10,818 nt of DNA, from NCBI GenBank assembly GCA_020345785.1, contig CP070771.1:674807-685624 (forward strand), written 5' to 3'. A program made the position numbers and the translations under genes. The DNA comes from Desulfobacterales bacterium. Lineage in GTDB: Bacteria; Desulfobacterota; Desulfobacteria; Desulfobacterales; JAFDCJ01. Below are positions 6,101 to 10,818 of this stretch, in pieces (position 1 is the stretch's first letter; each line of letters begins with the position of its first letter). Under the pieces are notes generated by a model, which saw nothing but the letters and a program-made list of their open reading frames with translations, was not told the DNA's origin and made no database searches.

Positions 6101-8834
6101 TTTTTCCTACATATATGCCCTGCGGCTGGATTCCAACGGGGTGCTGGTACCCGGCACCGATCTCATCCCGATCGCTGCGACCAGCTTTAAATCAACCTAT
6201 CCGGACGTCGTCCATAACCCTGACCGTGACGAGTACGGTGTAACCTGGCAGTATGATTCCGACGGCACCGCAAACGCCTACGGGGTCTATGTTCGCAAGG
6301 TATCCTCGGCGGGTACAGCCGGATCCTATCAGTATTATTCGTCTGCCGGAAACAGTCTTTTATGGCCGGCCATTTCCTATTTTGATTTCCAGGACGAATA
6401 CCTGCTGAGCTTTTCACTTCTGATTTCAGGCAGCGAGATGGATGTCATGGGTCAACGCCTTGCAGCAAGTGATTTGAGCCTGCTGACGACACATTTGATC
6501 GGAATCGCGAGGGAGAGCTCGAAAATAGAACAGAAGAGCCGTCTGGTCTTTAATGACTATAATAACGAGTTTTTCGTCGGCTACGAGTATCATAACGGAT
6601 CGGACTGGGATGTCAGAGCCCATCGAATCGGGAATTATGCCAAAAACCTGAAGGTTGTTCCGGACAGCCTTGATTTCGGCGCCACTCTCATCAATCAAAC
6701 GGTCAATGTGACTGAGATCACGGGCAAGACGTATATGTACCTGACGAATTCGACGGATCAGCCATGGCTGTCATTTCCGTCGCGCGTCGATTTGATTAAC
6801 TTTACCAATCCATCGATCAATCTCGTCGCCTCAGTTGATAGAAGCGGCCTTGCCGTCGGCAATTATTCCGGAACCATCCGCATTGAGTTTGAGGGCATTG
6901 CTGAAGTCGTACCGGTGACCATGCAGGTCGTCAATTCCGCACCGAATACCCCGTCCAATCCAACGCCTGCCAGCGGCGCCGAAGACCAGGCGAATCTGGG
7001 ATCGCCATTGAGGGTTACGATGAGCTGGCTATCTTCCGATCCGGATCCAGGCGATCAACTGACCTATGATGTCTACTTCAGCGATAACCAGAACCTGGTC
7101 GATGCGGCCGATGCGTCGGTCCGGGTGTCTGATGATCAAACCGCTACATCTTATCAGTCGCCGACGCTCTTATACAGCAAGACCTATTATTGGAGAGTCA
7201 TCGCGCGAGACAGTCACAATCAGAGCACGCCGGGACCCGTATGGCAATTCACGACCATCTCCGTACCGGCACCGGTCCTGGTGGAATACAGCCCTGATCC
7301 GACCAACAATAAACGGCCGACCCTGAATTGGTCCGCTGTGGCCGATGCTGCAAAATATCGAGTCGTCATCGACGAAAACTCCGATTTTTCATCTCCTATT
7401 GTGGATAACAGCAACGTGACATCCAATAGCTATACGTTAAGCTCAGATCTGCCCGACGGCGTTATCTACTGGCACATAGCGAGTATCGACAGCCAGGGGC
7501 TTCAGGGTGATTTTTCCGCAAGTGACGACTTCACATTGGATACCGCACCTCCCGCAATCCCCACGCCGCTGGCGTATACGCCCGACCCTACCAAAAACTT
7601 AAGGCCGATCTTGACCTGGCCGTCGGTTGCCGAAGCACAGAATTATCACATCCAGATCAGTTCCGTCATCGACTTTCAAACGACGCTCGTTGACACGTAC
7701 GTTTCGGACACTTTCTATGCGGCGGCCGTTGATCTTCCGGAAGGTGATATCTATTGGCGACTGAGCAGTGTGGATACCCAGGGTAACGAGAGCGCCTTCT
7801 CGCCGCCCGACGGTTTCAAGATAGACATCACGGCGCCCGCGCCAATTACGGGTCTTGCCGTGATGCAGGCGAACAATGGTGCGAGATTAACCTGGGGTCC
7901 ATTTACAGATACGCATGGCGATTTTAACCATTTTAACGTCTACCGCTCACCGTCACCCATCAGCAACGTCAGCTCAATGACCCCGATTTCGCAATCGATT
8001 ACGAATCCGGCGGCCGGCACATATCTGAATGCCACCGTGGCATTCGGTGAAAACTATTATTTTGCAGTAACCGCTGTAGACCATCTCGGTAATGAAAACA
8101 GGGAGGTAACCGCAGTCGGACCTTTCACCATTACTCGGCCCGTGGCTGTGGATGACAATTACACGCTCGATGAAGATGATATGCTTGAAATCGAGGCCCC
8201 GGGAATTCTTGCTAATGATATCGAAAATGACGGGGATGCGCTGACTGCGATTTTGGTGGATAATGTAACCAGGGGAACCCTGACACTTACAGATGCCGGT
8301 TCGTTCATCTATTCCCCGCATCACAATTATCATGGTACGGATGCGTTTACCTATAAAGCCCATGACGGTTCGCTGGATTCGAATACGGCTACCGTGAACA
8401 TCAGCATAAATTCGGTGAATGATGCCCCGACGATCTCCGGCACACCTCCTACCTCCGTTAATGAAGATGAAAATTATGGTTTTATCCCGACGGCGGGTGA
8501 TGCGGATGTCGGCGACAATCTAACCTTCAGCATCGAGAACAAGCCGTCCTGGGCCGATTTTAATCCCGCTACCGGCGCCTTGACCGGCACGCCGGGTAAA
8601 ACAGATGTGGGTACGACCTCCGGCATTGTGATTAAGGTGACAGACAGTCACGGTGCCAGTGCTTCGCTGCCGGCGTTTGATTTGACGGTTTGGGACGTGT
8701 GCCCGGCCGATGTGGATCATGACGGTGATGTGGATGGGTTGGATCTGGTTCTGACGATAAAAAATTTGGGCAGCTCAGGCCTCGAATCTATCGCAGCGGA
8801 ACTCGGTCGCTTAGACTGCCCGTTGAATCAATAA
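72..8834 (+). CDS. Giant secreted Rhs/YD-repeat mosaic protein with internal nuclease-toxin-like domain
   Basis: This gene encodes a ~2920-residue protein, read from ATG 72 to TAA 8832-8834 without a break. Residues 1-41 are a Sec signal peptide: a KR...KSRR basic start, a hydrophobic LFFFLFSIIF core, and a VHA|QS cleavage site. In order there follow Rhs/YD block 1 (47-513), a hydrophobic pre-toxin segment plus PD-(D/E)xK-type domain (514-690), an unnamed domain (700-1040), Rhs block 2 (1048-1604), an ASPM/HYDIN-like domain (1608-1706), FN3 (1707-1803), seven propeller-like repeats (1805-2192), a BACON-like domain (2193-2289), FN3-like domains (2290-2688), a cadherin-like domain (2689-2788), an Ig-like domain (2789-2876) and a dockerin-like calcium loop (2877-2920). 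The protein should act outside the cytoplasm. It has no PAAR or other visible type VI module and no sorting tail of a kind I know. The exact role is unknown: toxin delivery, adhesion or surface structure are all possible. The nuclease activity and the final location are inferences. Confidence 0.93.
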   Translation: MKRAGNYPCKSRRLIANATLFFFLFSIIFPGLPLSPSRVHAQSAVAYVTEYTYDLNGNIRIRTTPDNDTIEYQYDGLNRLIRKIYPDFSEVVYQYDANGNRIEMTDPSGTTYYSYDRNNRLRGVQFPGINPIYYAYDKVGNLTQITYPTGEEVIYAYDDDNRPVSVTDSTGTTLYTYDSLTGNLIQKVLPNGVVTELEYDLAKRVTDMVNKKADGTLITSYHYEYDENSNRKKVIETTPTGSKTTDYTYDKLNRLLSATASDGTYEIYTYDSSGNRLIKETQDGTINYIYDQDNRLLSAGSTYFFYDQSGNLIRKIAPDKTIQYTYEFENRLIEYFDGTNTITFEYDGDGNRISKTVNGVQKKYINNIATPITQVLFETTDQNHVINRYTYGFSRLNQINQGLVSFYLYDSPGRSVTALTNNSQDVINSYTYSGFGNISGANELTENSYKFAGEQYDEETGLIYLRARYYDPAIGRFITKDPFPGNTPTPQTSNPYPYAQNNPVNASDPEGKYLESFLDIAFIAYDIVELVRQPSWYTAAALGLDIGGLFLPGATGLGAAYRASRLAPTRTFLTEAATRAIRNVDTTGMTARNAGTALHRYAENFAGSRRTLIIEQPYLGGNPINYRAWGSNVPDVATGTAFNPTGIYDFKFGQQGITGAWETSLRNNLPASSWNVPIVEIRPYTGGYQRLTGVGSLYNVLSNDYFGGVSLSKTADLMVNIDDIAGATYDEGTGQIILYGKEDVSLPAMELDDLAVAVRSVYGYGGQAAQDPGVSIGTEPSEVAGQMKVRYDGQTFNTEFGWTMFESDRVLKTLILGKDNLTGNPVSSGVPGYMSLPNRYVAQPDKIPGDRFSNRMWFVPQEISLIQSDDDSSMVFNTVEMELLTESKFQDNVVDNPVAEEFAAHFTQHYDDFAVDTEFPILAELKRLGKITSVVKWIRDNNIPFDLSFFENYTPTNYATPEYTPETSVTAAYPGGTITMTGGVKYRLDESNFATSTDPLADIRKQAATAARPAETQFNWDFSDAGEDFTAVAHSMTRAKKDGSTRRHELDMQFPVEGNNPLALIRYYNSFNDKTYGFGYGWSLTPFQLRFTADQRSFTFGGQSLTVTSYYQIMLTKNGSEYLYSLLGLNASNQPLFARDGGQDILRDNQDGTFTLVEKNGSRINFDANGRLQSVSDNNGISIYYIYNAYGLDTITHQGGRTITLNYTGERITSAVGPGAKTITYGYDAQGRLESVTNEENETVTYAYDTDHRLIRVTDARSQHVFQANFDDYNRATSQTFGISAGYGADFRMADRLSTVTDPNSVVTNRIFDTDYRLLQWNDSEGRQVDISYNDTPGAQNYGPQTVTDPEDNSTTYGYDNAGNLNYIRDGENNEQRFLYDMNNNLAGARDARGFDTVYIYDAGNRVRQILHHAVLETDADGAFTGNYSYAPDYFTLFSYNPANGNLLSITDPEGRTVSHTYDAFGMPETTTRTSGYTDERTYDARSRLIRMENQGGEYVAYDYDGADRVILITTAAGSVAFDYDQNGNIKRVTDGRKNETHYDYDENNNLIRVVDAELGQTLYEYDLVNNLLTKITLPNGSTKEIEYDDLNRPIRIRHMITHPTPNPAVVTDTVDVGTTGVGDSTSHQLNLCNNGSAPLQITDVSTDNPNFGAEFAAPLIINPGECIDLNFTFSGAVVGQDNAIATITFADNSSIAVNLNAEVTPESLGARAVSVLDGIRISWNPYPGMGAFDHYSLYRSTVEISDISGLTPIITLSSISDTSYLDTTPEYGEEYYYCVVAFDTNSSILTAIESVGPVAKLNLGKVDDVIEAASSSRDEKAVDIAYNSVADEYLVVYAYDASGTGGNWDIYGQRISGSGAKIGGAFAIMASGYHEQNPQLAYNDAENDYLVVAEYDSNGAGHYQIIGQRVSAGGTTIGGPINILGTTTSQYLPCIAYNPLDNQYLVGFENDITGEGYRDFVRMVVNASGSVLAGQYNSLNGYHFAKPKLAYNTLQNEQLSVFELTDGSSFSYIYALRLDSNGVLVPGTDLIPIAATSFKSTYPDVVHNPDRDEYGVTWQYDSDGTANAYGVYVRKVSSAGTAGSYQYYSSAGNSLLWPAISYFDFQDEYLLSFSLLISGSEMDVMGQRLAASDLSLLTTHLIGIARESSKIEQKSRLVFNDYNNEFFVGYEYHNGSDWDVRAHRIGNYAKNLKVVPDSLDFGATLINQTVNVTEITGKTYMYLTNSTDQPWLSFPSRVDLINFTNPSINLVASVDRSGLAVGNYSGTIRIEFEGIAEVVPVTMQVVNSAPNTPSNPTPASGAEDQANLGSPLRVTMSWLSSDPDPGDQLTYDVYFSDNQNLVDAADASVRVSDDQTATSYQSPTLLYSKTYYWRVIARDSHNQSTPGPVWQFTTISVPAPVLVEYSPDPTNNKRPTLNWSAVADAAKYRVVIDENSDFSSPIVDNSNVTSNSYTLSSDLPDGVIYWHIASIDSQGLQGDFSASDDFTLDTAPPAIPTPLAYTPDPTKNLRPILTWPSVAEAQNYHIQISSVIDFQTTLVDTYVSDTFYAAAVDLPEGDIYWRLSSVDTQGNESAFSPPDGFKIDITAPAPITGLAVMQANNGARLTWGPFTDTHGDFNHFNVYRSPSPISNVSSMTPISQSITNPAAGTYLNATVAFGENYYFAVTAVDHLGNENREVTAVGPFTITRPVAVDDNYTLDEDDMLEIEAPGILANDIENDGDALTAILVDNVTRGTLTLTDAGSFIYSPHHNYHGTDAFTYKAHDGSLDSNTATVNISINSVNDAPTISGTPPTSVNEDENYGFIPTAGDADVGDNLTFSIENKPSWADFNPATGALTGTPGKTDVGTTSGIVIKVTDSHGASASLPAFDLTVWDVCPADVDHDGDVDGLDLVLTIKNLGSSGLESIAAELGRLDCPLNQ
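210..1610 (+). repeat. Rhs/YD repeat block 1 with Rhs core-associated C-terminal cap
   Basis: About 15-18 degenerate YD repeats of roughly 20 residues each follow the pattern xYDxxGN/NR (for example TYDLNGN, QYDGLNR, EYDENSN, EYDGDGN). They end at residue ~449 in the conserved Rhs core-associated module: GLIYLRARYYDP, then GRFITKDPFPG, then NNPVNASDPEGKY (D481 and D508). In known Rhs and Tc proteins this module ends the beta-cage and carries the aspartyl autoprotease that frees the C-terminal toxin. The spacing D481-D508 is 27 residues, slightly longer than the usual DPxG-x18-DPxG, because of a TPTPQTS-rich insert. The block is short (~400 residues) compared with full Rhs cages. It lacks the N-terminal FGYGW cap, which occurs only in block 2. 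Confidence 0.92.
1611..2141 (+). other. Pre-toxin segment and PD-(D/E)xK nuclease-like toxin domain
   Basis: Directly after DPEGKY, residues 514-565 form a hydrophobic helical segment with the pattern FLDIAFIAYD..ELVRQPSW..AALGLDIGG. This type of segment often links Rhs cores to their toxins. Then come ALHRYAE (H599), IIEQP (E615), SNVPDV (P634, D635) and IYDFKFG (D649, K651). E...PD...DxK is the classic restriction-endonuclease-fold active site, with a plausible spacing of 14 residues between the PD aspartate and DxK. By family knowledge this would be a DNase toxin of a polymorphic toxin system. I cannot name the exact Pfam family. What is odd is its place: about 2230 further residues follow in the same frame, whereas such domains normally end the protein. 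Confidence 0.75.
2169..3191 (+). other. Unnamed conserved-looking domain between toxin and second Rhs block
   Basis: Residues ~700-1040 show no YD repeats. Visible landmarks are MVNIDDIAGA (718-), an ELDDLAVAVRSVYG helix, GVSIGTEPSE, a FGWTMFESDRVLKTL helix followed by LGKDN (801-), WFVPQEISL, EFAAHFTQHYDDFA (~901) and KWIRDNNIPFDL (937-). The strict charged and aromatic patterning suggests a folded, conserved enzyme-like or structural domain. I have a weak memory of similar 'FEADRxLK...LGKDN' proteins in bacterial secreted proteins but cannot assign a family. The last part (PGGTITMTGGVKYRL, ~973-) looks like a beta-rich linker into the second Rhs block. Confidence 0.55.
3213..4883 (+). repeat. 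Rhs/YD repeat block 2 with N-terminal FGYGW cap
   Basis: Residues 1048-1604. The block opens with a module resembling the Rhs N-terminal DUF6531 type: NNPLALIRYYNS followed by YGFGYGWSLTPF (1059-1085). About 16 YD-type repeats follow, for example GYDAQGR, AYDTDHR, LYDMNNN, IYDAGNR, DYDENNN and EYDDLNR (1587-). It stops after the last repeat, with no core-associated RYYDP/DPxG cap, and runs straight into a beta-sandwich domain. A full-length Rhs cage normally needs both caps. Here the N-terminal cap is in this block and the C-terminal cap is in block 1. Confidence 0.9.
4893..5189 (+). other. ASPM/HYDIN-like beta-sandwich domain
   Basis: Residues ~1608-1706 read as an immunoglobulin-like 'choice of anatomy' type sandwich. 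They contain VDVGTTGVGDSTSHQLNLCN, NGSAPLQITDVSTDNPNF, INPGECIDLNFTF and an alternating-strand end with ITFADNSSIAVNLNAEV. This pattern (equal-to-neighbour 'NxGxxPLxI...', then 'PGxxxxLxxxF') is typical of ASPM/SPD-2/HYDIN domains in bacterial surface proteins. The role is probably a spacer or binding module. Confidence 0.6.
5190..5480 (+). other. Fibronectin type III-like domain A
   Basis: Residues ~1707-1803 have the FN3 signature: DGIRISWNPY, HYSLYRST, TSYLDTT and EYYYCVVAFD. The segment SLYRSTVEISDISGLTPI closely matches NVYRSPSPISNVSSMTPI near residue 2630 in the later FN3 domain. The two are therefore likely duplicates that now sit about 880 residues apart. Confidence 0.7.
5484..6647 (+). 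repeat. Seven ~55-residue repeats, predicted seven-bladed beta-propeller
   Basis: The motif xI/LAYNxxxxEYLVVxxxD...DIYGQRVS..G..IGG recurs seven times. Equivalent positions of the IAYN strand are residues 1825 (DIAYN), 1881 (QLAYN), 1936 (CIAYN), 1990 (KLAYN), 2046 (DVVHN), 2101 (AISYF) and 2158 (RLVFN). The spacings are 56, 55, 54, 56, 55 and 57 residues. Later copies are more diverged (VFVGYEYHN-type at the end). Seven regular four-strand-sized units suggest one closed propeller. Such domains usually bind ligands or proteins or give scaffold support. I see no catalytic residues. Confidence 0.8.
6648..6938 (+). other. BACON-like beta-sandwich domain
   Basis: Residues ~2193-2289 contain KVVPDSLDFGATLINQ, an inner DQPWLSFPS strand, the turn VDRSGLAVGNYSGTIRI, and VVPVTMQVV at the end. 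The 'LxFxA...WLxxxP...L..GxYsGtIxI....VPVxxxV' order is that of BACON/viral-tail-like Ig domains seen in bacterial secreted proteins. The call is by pattern only. Confidence 0.6.
6939..8135 (+). repeat. Four FN3-like domains, two of them clear tandem duplicates
   Basis: Domain 1 (~2290-2397) has DPDPGDQLTYDVYF and KTYYWRVIARD. Domains 2 (2398-2490) and 3 (2491-2585) align along their length: YSPDPTNNKRPTLNWSAVA against YTPDPTKNLRPILTWPSVA, and DGVIYWHIASIDSQG against EGDIYWRLSSVDTQG. This shows a tandem duplication. Domain 4 (2586-2688) has GARLTWGPF, FNHFNVYRSPSPIS and ENYYFAVTAVDHLGN, and matches FN3 domain A near residue 1740. These are likely extracellular spacers or carbohydrate/protein-binding modules. 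Confidence 0.75.
8136..8699 (+). other. Cadherin-like domain followed by a putative Ig (He_PIG-like) domain
   Basis: Residues 2689-2788 show the bacterial tandem cadherin pattern: VAVDDNYTLDEDD, GILANDIENDGDALT, GSFIYSPHHNYHGTDAFTY and ATVNISINSVNDAP. Its many acidic residues would bind calcium between domains. Residues 2789-2876 follow with NEDENYGFIPTAGDADVGD, LTFSIENKPSWADFNPATGA, LTGTPG and IVIKVTDSHGA. That is the putative Ig/dystroglycan cadherin-like type. Both are common in surface and secreted adhesins. Confidence 0.8.
8700..8831 (+). other. C-terminal dockerin/EF-hand-like calcium loop
   Basis: Residues 2877-2920. The loop D2880-x-D2882-x-D2884-G-x5-D2891 fits the 12-residue calcium-binding loop of EF-hands and dockerins, and is followed by the short helix LDLVLTIKNLG. 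Flanking cysteines C2877 and C2916 could form a disulfide. Only one clear loop is present, against two in true cellulosomal dockerins. The second half is degraded or absent. Single 'PADVDHDGDVDGLDL' type tails are common at the end of secreted proteins in several environmental bacteria; their function is mostly unproven. Confidence 0.7.
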
Positions 8835-8889
8835 ATAATGAAATTGATTAGAAAGGCGCGATTACCGTTTAATTCAGGCAAGCCGAAAG
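8835..8889. other. Short convergent gap between the Rhs gene and sdhB
   Basis: These 55 bases separate the two stop codons of the converging genes. I looked for a GC-rich hairpin with a T-tract on either strand and found none that is convincing. Transcription may end by another route or inside the neighbouring gene. Confidence 0.6.
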
Positions 8890-9624
8890 TTATCGTTCTA
8901 TTTTTTCACTCCTTTGCTGCCGGTACTTTTCAATCAATTTCTTGGTCTGGTTTATTCGTTTGGTGATCAAGATGGACCTTGGACAACTTTGGGTGCATTT
9001 AAAGTGGTTTTGGCAGGGCCAGACGCCATCCGGGTGATCGAGTTCCGGCAGGCGTTTCTCGAATCCCTGGTCGCGCGTGTCGGCCAAAAACCGGTAGGCC
9101 TGAACGATGGCTGCCGGTCCTAAGAAGGCTGAATGCTCTTCTGGAATCGGGCAGGCGGAATAGCACGAGGCACACAAAATGCAGTTCGTCGTGTCATCAT
9201 AGACCATCCGCTCGTCCTGGGATTGGATGCGCTCTTTTTCTTCAGGCAGCTCATCATTGATAAGATACGGCTTGACCGCCCGATATTTATTAAAGAATTC
9301 TTCCTGATCCACAATCAGATCACGCTGGACGGGAAAATACCGCAGCGGCTCAATGGCGATGGTATCGCCATCCTGGGCCGCAACGTCCTTAATCAAGGTT
9401 TTGCACGCCAGACCATCTTGGCCGTTGATCCGCATCGCATCAGAGCCGCAGACGCCATGCGCACAGCTTTTGCGAAATCCCAGGGTGCCGTCCTGAAAAC
9501 GCTTGACATACATTAACGCATCCAACAGGCGGTCATTTGGATTGGCTTCAAGGGTGTATTCCTGAAAATAGGGCTTTTCATCAGTTTCGGGGTTAAAGCG
9601 TTTTATTTTAAGCGTAATTTTCAT
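8890..9624 (-). CDS. sdhB: Succinate dehydrogenase/fumarate reductase iron-sulfur subunit
   Basis: This is the iron-sulfur subunit (244 residues, normal length) that carries electrons from the SdhA flavin to the membrane quinone site. All cluster ligands are visible. [2Fe-2S]: C54, C59, D62, C74, with Asp as the third ligand as in E. coli SdhB (FrdB has Cys). [4Fe-4S]: C148, C151, C154, C214. [3Fe-4S]: C158, C204, C210. The start at 9624 (MKITLKIKRF) is chosen because AAAGGA at 9632-9637 lies 7 bases upstream. The ATG at 9630 is too close to it, and the ATG at 9717 would overlap sdhA by 71 bases. It follows sdhA by 22 bases in one operon. The positions matching E. coli quinone-site residues W164 and H207 are Glu163 and Gln205. 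The pairing with quinol or quinone, and whether the enzyme runs as SDH or fumarate reductase, cannot be told from this subunit. Confidence 0.93.
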   Translation of the reverse strand: MKITLKIKRFNPETDEKPYFQEYTLEANPNDRLLDALMYVKRFQDGTLGFRKSCAHGVCGSDAMRINGQDGLACKTLIKDVAAQDGDTIAIEPLRYFPVQRDLIVDQEEFFNKYRAVKPYLINDELPEEKERIQSQDERMVYDDTTNCILCASCYSACPIPEEHSAFLGPAAIVQAYRFLADTRDQGFEKRLPELDHPDGVWPCQNHFKCTQSCPRSILITKRINQTKKLIEKYRQQRSEKIER

Positions 9625-9631
9625 GGTCATA

Positions 9632-9637
9632 TCCTTT
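9632..9637 (-). promoter_or_regulatory. Ribosome binding site of sdhB
   Basis: On the minus strand AAAGGA lies 7 bases before the ATG at 9624 and only 1 base before the ATG at 9630. This favours 9624 as the sdhB start. It lies within the 22-base gap after the sdhA stop, which supports translation from a shared mRNA. Confidence 0.65.
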
Positions 9638-9646
9638 ATATCTATA

Positions 9647-10818
9647 TCAATAAGTCCGCGGTTTGGGTTCCCATATGGATGTATCGACCGCCTTGTATTC
9701 GATACGCACTTTGTCACCGTCCAGGTAGGATAGGGTATGTTTCAGCCAGCCGTCATCATCACGTTCAGGAAAATCTTCCCGGCTGTGAGCACCCCGACTC
9801 TCCCGGCGATTCAAGGCCGAGGCTGCCGTCAGCAAAGACAAGTCAAGCAGATTGCGCAGTTCGATGAGCTCCAGCAAATCGGTATTAAACGCACGGCTGG
9901 TATCCTGTACCCGCACTTTTTGGTAGCGCTCGAGCAGGTTTTGAATCTGATCAACAGCCGCTTGCATGTCCTGTTCTTCGCGGTAGATGCCGACTTTTTC
10001 CATCATTACAGTCTGCATTTCCTCCATGATATTCCCGCCATGGGGACCGGCCTGACCATCGGTCAGCTGTTTAATCCAGAGACCGGCCGTGTCGCCGACA
10101 TCCTTGCTGACGGATGGGAACTCGACTTCTTTGACATATTCACCGATATGCTGGCCGGCCCGCCTCCCGAACACGACCAGGTCAAGCAGGCTATTGGTCC
10201 CCAGCCGATTGGCGCCATGCACCGATACACAGGCACATTCGCCGGCCGCATATAACCCTTCGACGATGGTTCCGCGACCGTCTCTGATGACACGGCCGAA
10301 GGTGTCGGTCGGAATACCGCCCATCGCGTAGTGTGCCGTGGGCAGCACCGGAATGGGGCTCTCGGCCGGATCGATGCCCAGATAGGTTTGACAAAAACTG
10401 GTGATGTCCGGCAGTTTTGTTCGCAGGACTTCAGCACCCAGATGGGTCGCATCAAGGTGGACATAATCATCAATTGCTCGGTCGCCCCGGATGCCTTTGC
10501 CGGCCCTAATTTCGGTCAAAATTGACCGCGCGACGATATCCCGTGGGGCCAAATCCAAAAGTGTCGGCGAATAGTGCTCCATGAAGCGCTTGCCATCCCG
10601 GTTGCGAAGGATGCCGCCTTCGCCCCGCACGGCTTCAGAGATCAAAATACCCAGGCCCATGATGCCGGTCGGGTGAAATTGGAAAAATTCCATGTCTTCC
10701 AGCGGAATGCCGCGCCGGGCGCAAATCGCCGGACCATCACCCGTGTTGGCATGCGCATTGGATGTGATCTTGAAGATGCGCCCGAAGCCGCCGGTGGCAA
10801 ACAGGACGGCCTTGGCAG
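9647..10818 (-). CDS. sdhA: Succinate dehydrogenase/fumarate reductase flavoprotein subunit, 5' end outside window
   Basis: The last 389 residues of the FAD-bearing catalytic subunit, which oxidises succinate to fumarate or the reverse. The 5' end, with the N-terminal FAD-binding motif and the flavin-linking His, is beyond the right edge. The reading frame runs in from base 10818 (AKAVLFATGGFGRIFK...) and ends at TGA 9647-9649. Visible catalytic landmarks match E. coli SdhA: FHPTG histidine (near 10675), RGEGG, the RDIVARS arginine aligned with R286 (10541-10543), PTAHYAMGGI histidine aligned with H354 (10331-10333), and GANRLG arginine aligned with R399 (10205-10207). A SREDFPERDDDGWLKHTL stretch and the family-typical PKPRTY end follow. 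It stands upstream of sdhB in one operon. Membrane anchor genes (sdhC, perhaps sdhD) are expected beyond the right edge. Confidence 0.95.
   Translation of the reverse strand, partial: AKAVLFATGGFGRIFKITSNAHANTGDGPAICARRGIPLEDMEFFQFHPTGIMGLGILISEAVRGEGGILRNRDGKRFMEHYSPTLLDLAPRDIVARSILTEIRAGKGIRGDRAIDDYVHLDATHLGAEVLRTKLPDITSFCQTYLGIDPAESPIPVLPTAHYAMGGIPTDTFGRVIRDGRGTIVEGLYAAGECACVSVHGANRLGTNSLLDLVVFGRRAGQHIGEYVKEVEFPSVSKDVGDTAGLWIKQLTDGQAGPHGGNIMEEMQTVMMEKVGIYREEQDMQAAVDQIQNLLERYQKVRVQDTSRAFNTDLLELIELRNLLDLSLLTAASALNRRESRGAHSREDFPERDDDGWLKHTLSYLDGDKVRIEYKAVDTSIWEPKPRTY

Noticed and set aside
8835..8889. Shared bidirectional terminator between the converging genes
   Set aside because: No convincing inverted repeat with a T-tract could be found by eye on either strand.
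9625..9717. Extended N-terminus of SdhB from ATG 9717
   Set aside because: It would overlap the end of sdhA by 71 bases, and the extra residues are not part of the family. The ribosome binding site fits the start at 9624.
9737..10255. A 172-residue plus-strand frame opposite sdhA
   Set aside because: It runs antisense to a highly conserved gene and shows no protein features of its own. Conservation of sdhA explains the open frame.

Overview
The window looks like bacterial chromosome of medium GC content. I infer a Gram-negative anaerobe or facultative anaerobe, possibly Desulfobacterota. That guess rests on the mix of a giant Sec-exported Rhs/YD protein with a dockerin-like end and a succinate dehydrogenase/fumarate reductase operon; no marker gene here fixes the taxon. 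The window holds three real genes: one giant gene on the plus strand, and the ends of an sdh operon that converges on it from the right.

Left and centre (72-8834, plus): a single uninterrupted gene for a secreted mosaic protein of about 2920 residues. Its order is: Sec signal peptide; a short Rhs/YD-repeat block ending in a standard Rhs core-associated cap; a hydrophobic pre-toxin segment and a domain with a PD-(D/E)xK nuclease signature; a domain I cannot name; a second Rhs block that begins with the usual Rhs N-terminal FGYGW cap but lacks a C-terminal cap; an ASPM/HYDIN-like sandwich; a fibronectin type III (FN3) domain; seven regular ~55-residue repeats that should form a seven-bladed propeller; a BACON-like sandwich; more FN3-like domains; a cadherin-like domain; a putative Ig domain; and a dockerin/EF-hand calcium loop at the very end. 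The unusual points are that a toxin-type nuclease domain lies near the N-terminus of a much longer protein, and that the Rhs 'C-terminal half plus toxin' comes before the Rhs 'N-terminal half'.

Right (8890-10818, minus): sdhB (complete) and sdhA (3' part; its 5' end is beyond the right edge). They are 22 bases apart and form the end of a succinate dehydrogenase/fumarate reductase operon. The flavoprotein and iron-sulfur subunits are ordinary in their cofactor and catalytic residues. SdhB lacks two quinone-site residues known from E. coli SdhB. The membrane anchor gene or genes are not in the window and would be expected upstream of sdhA.

The two units are functionally unrelated as far as can be seen. 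Their stop codons are 55 bases apart. I see no RNA genes, CRISPR arrays, insertion sequences or attachment sites. No separate gene that could encode an immunity protein for the nuclease domain is present in the window.
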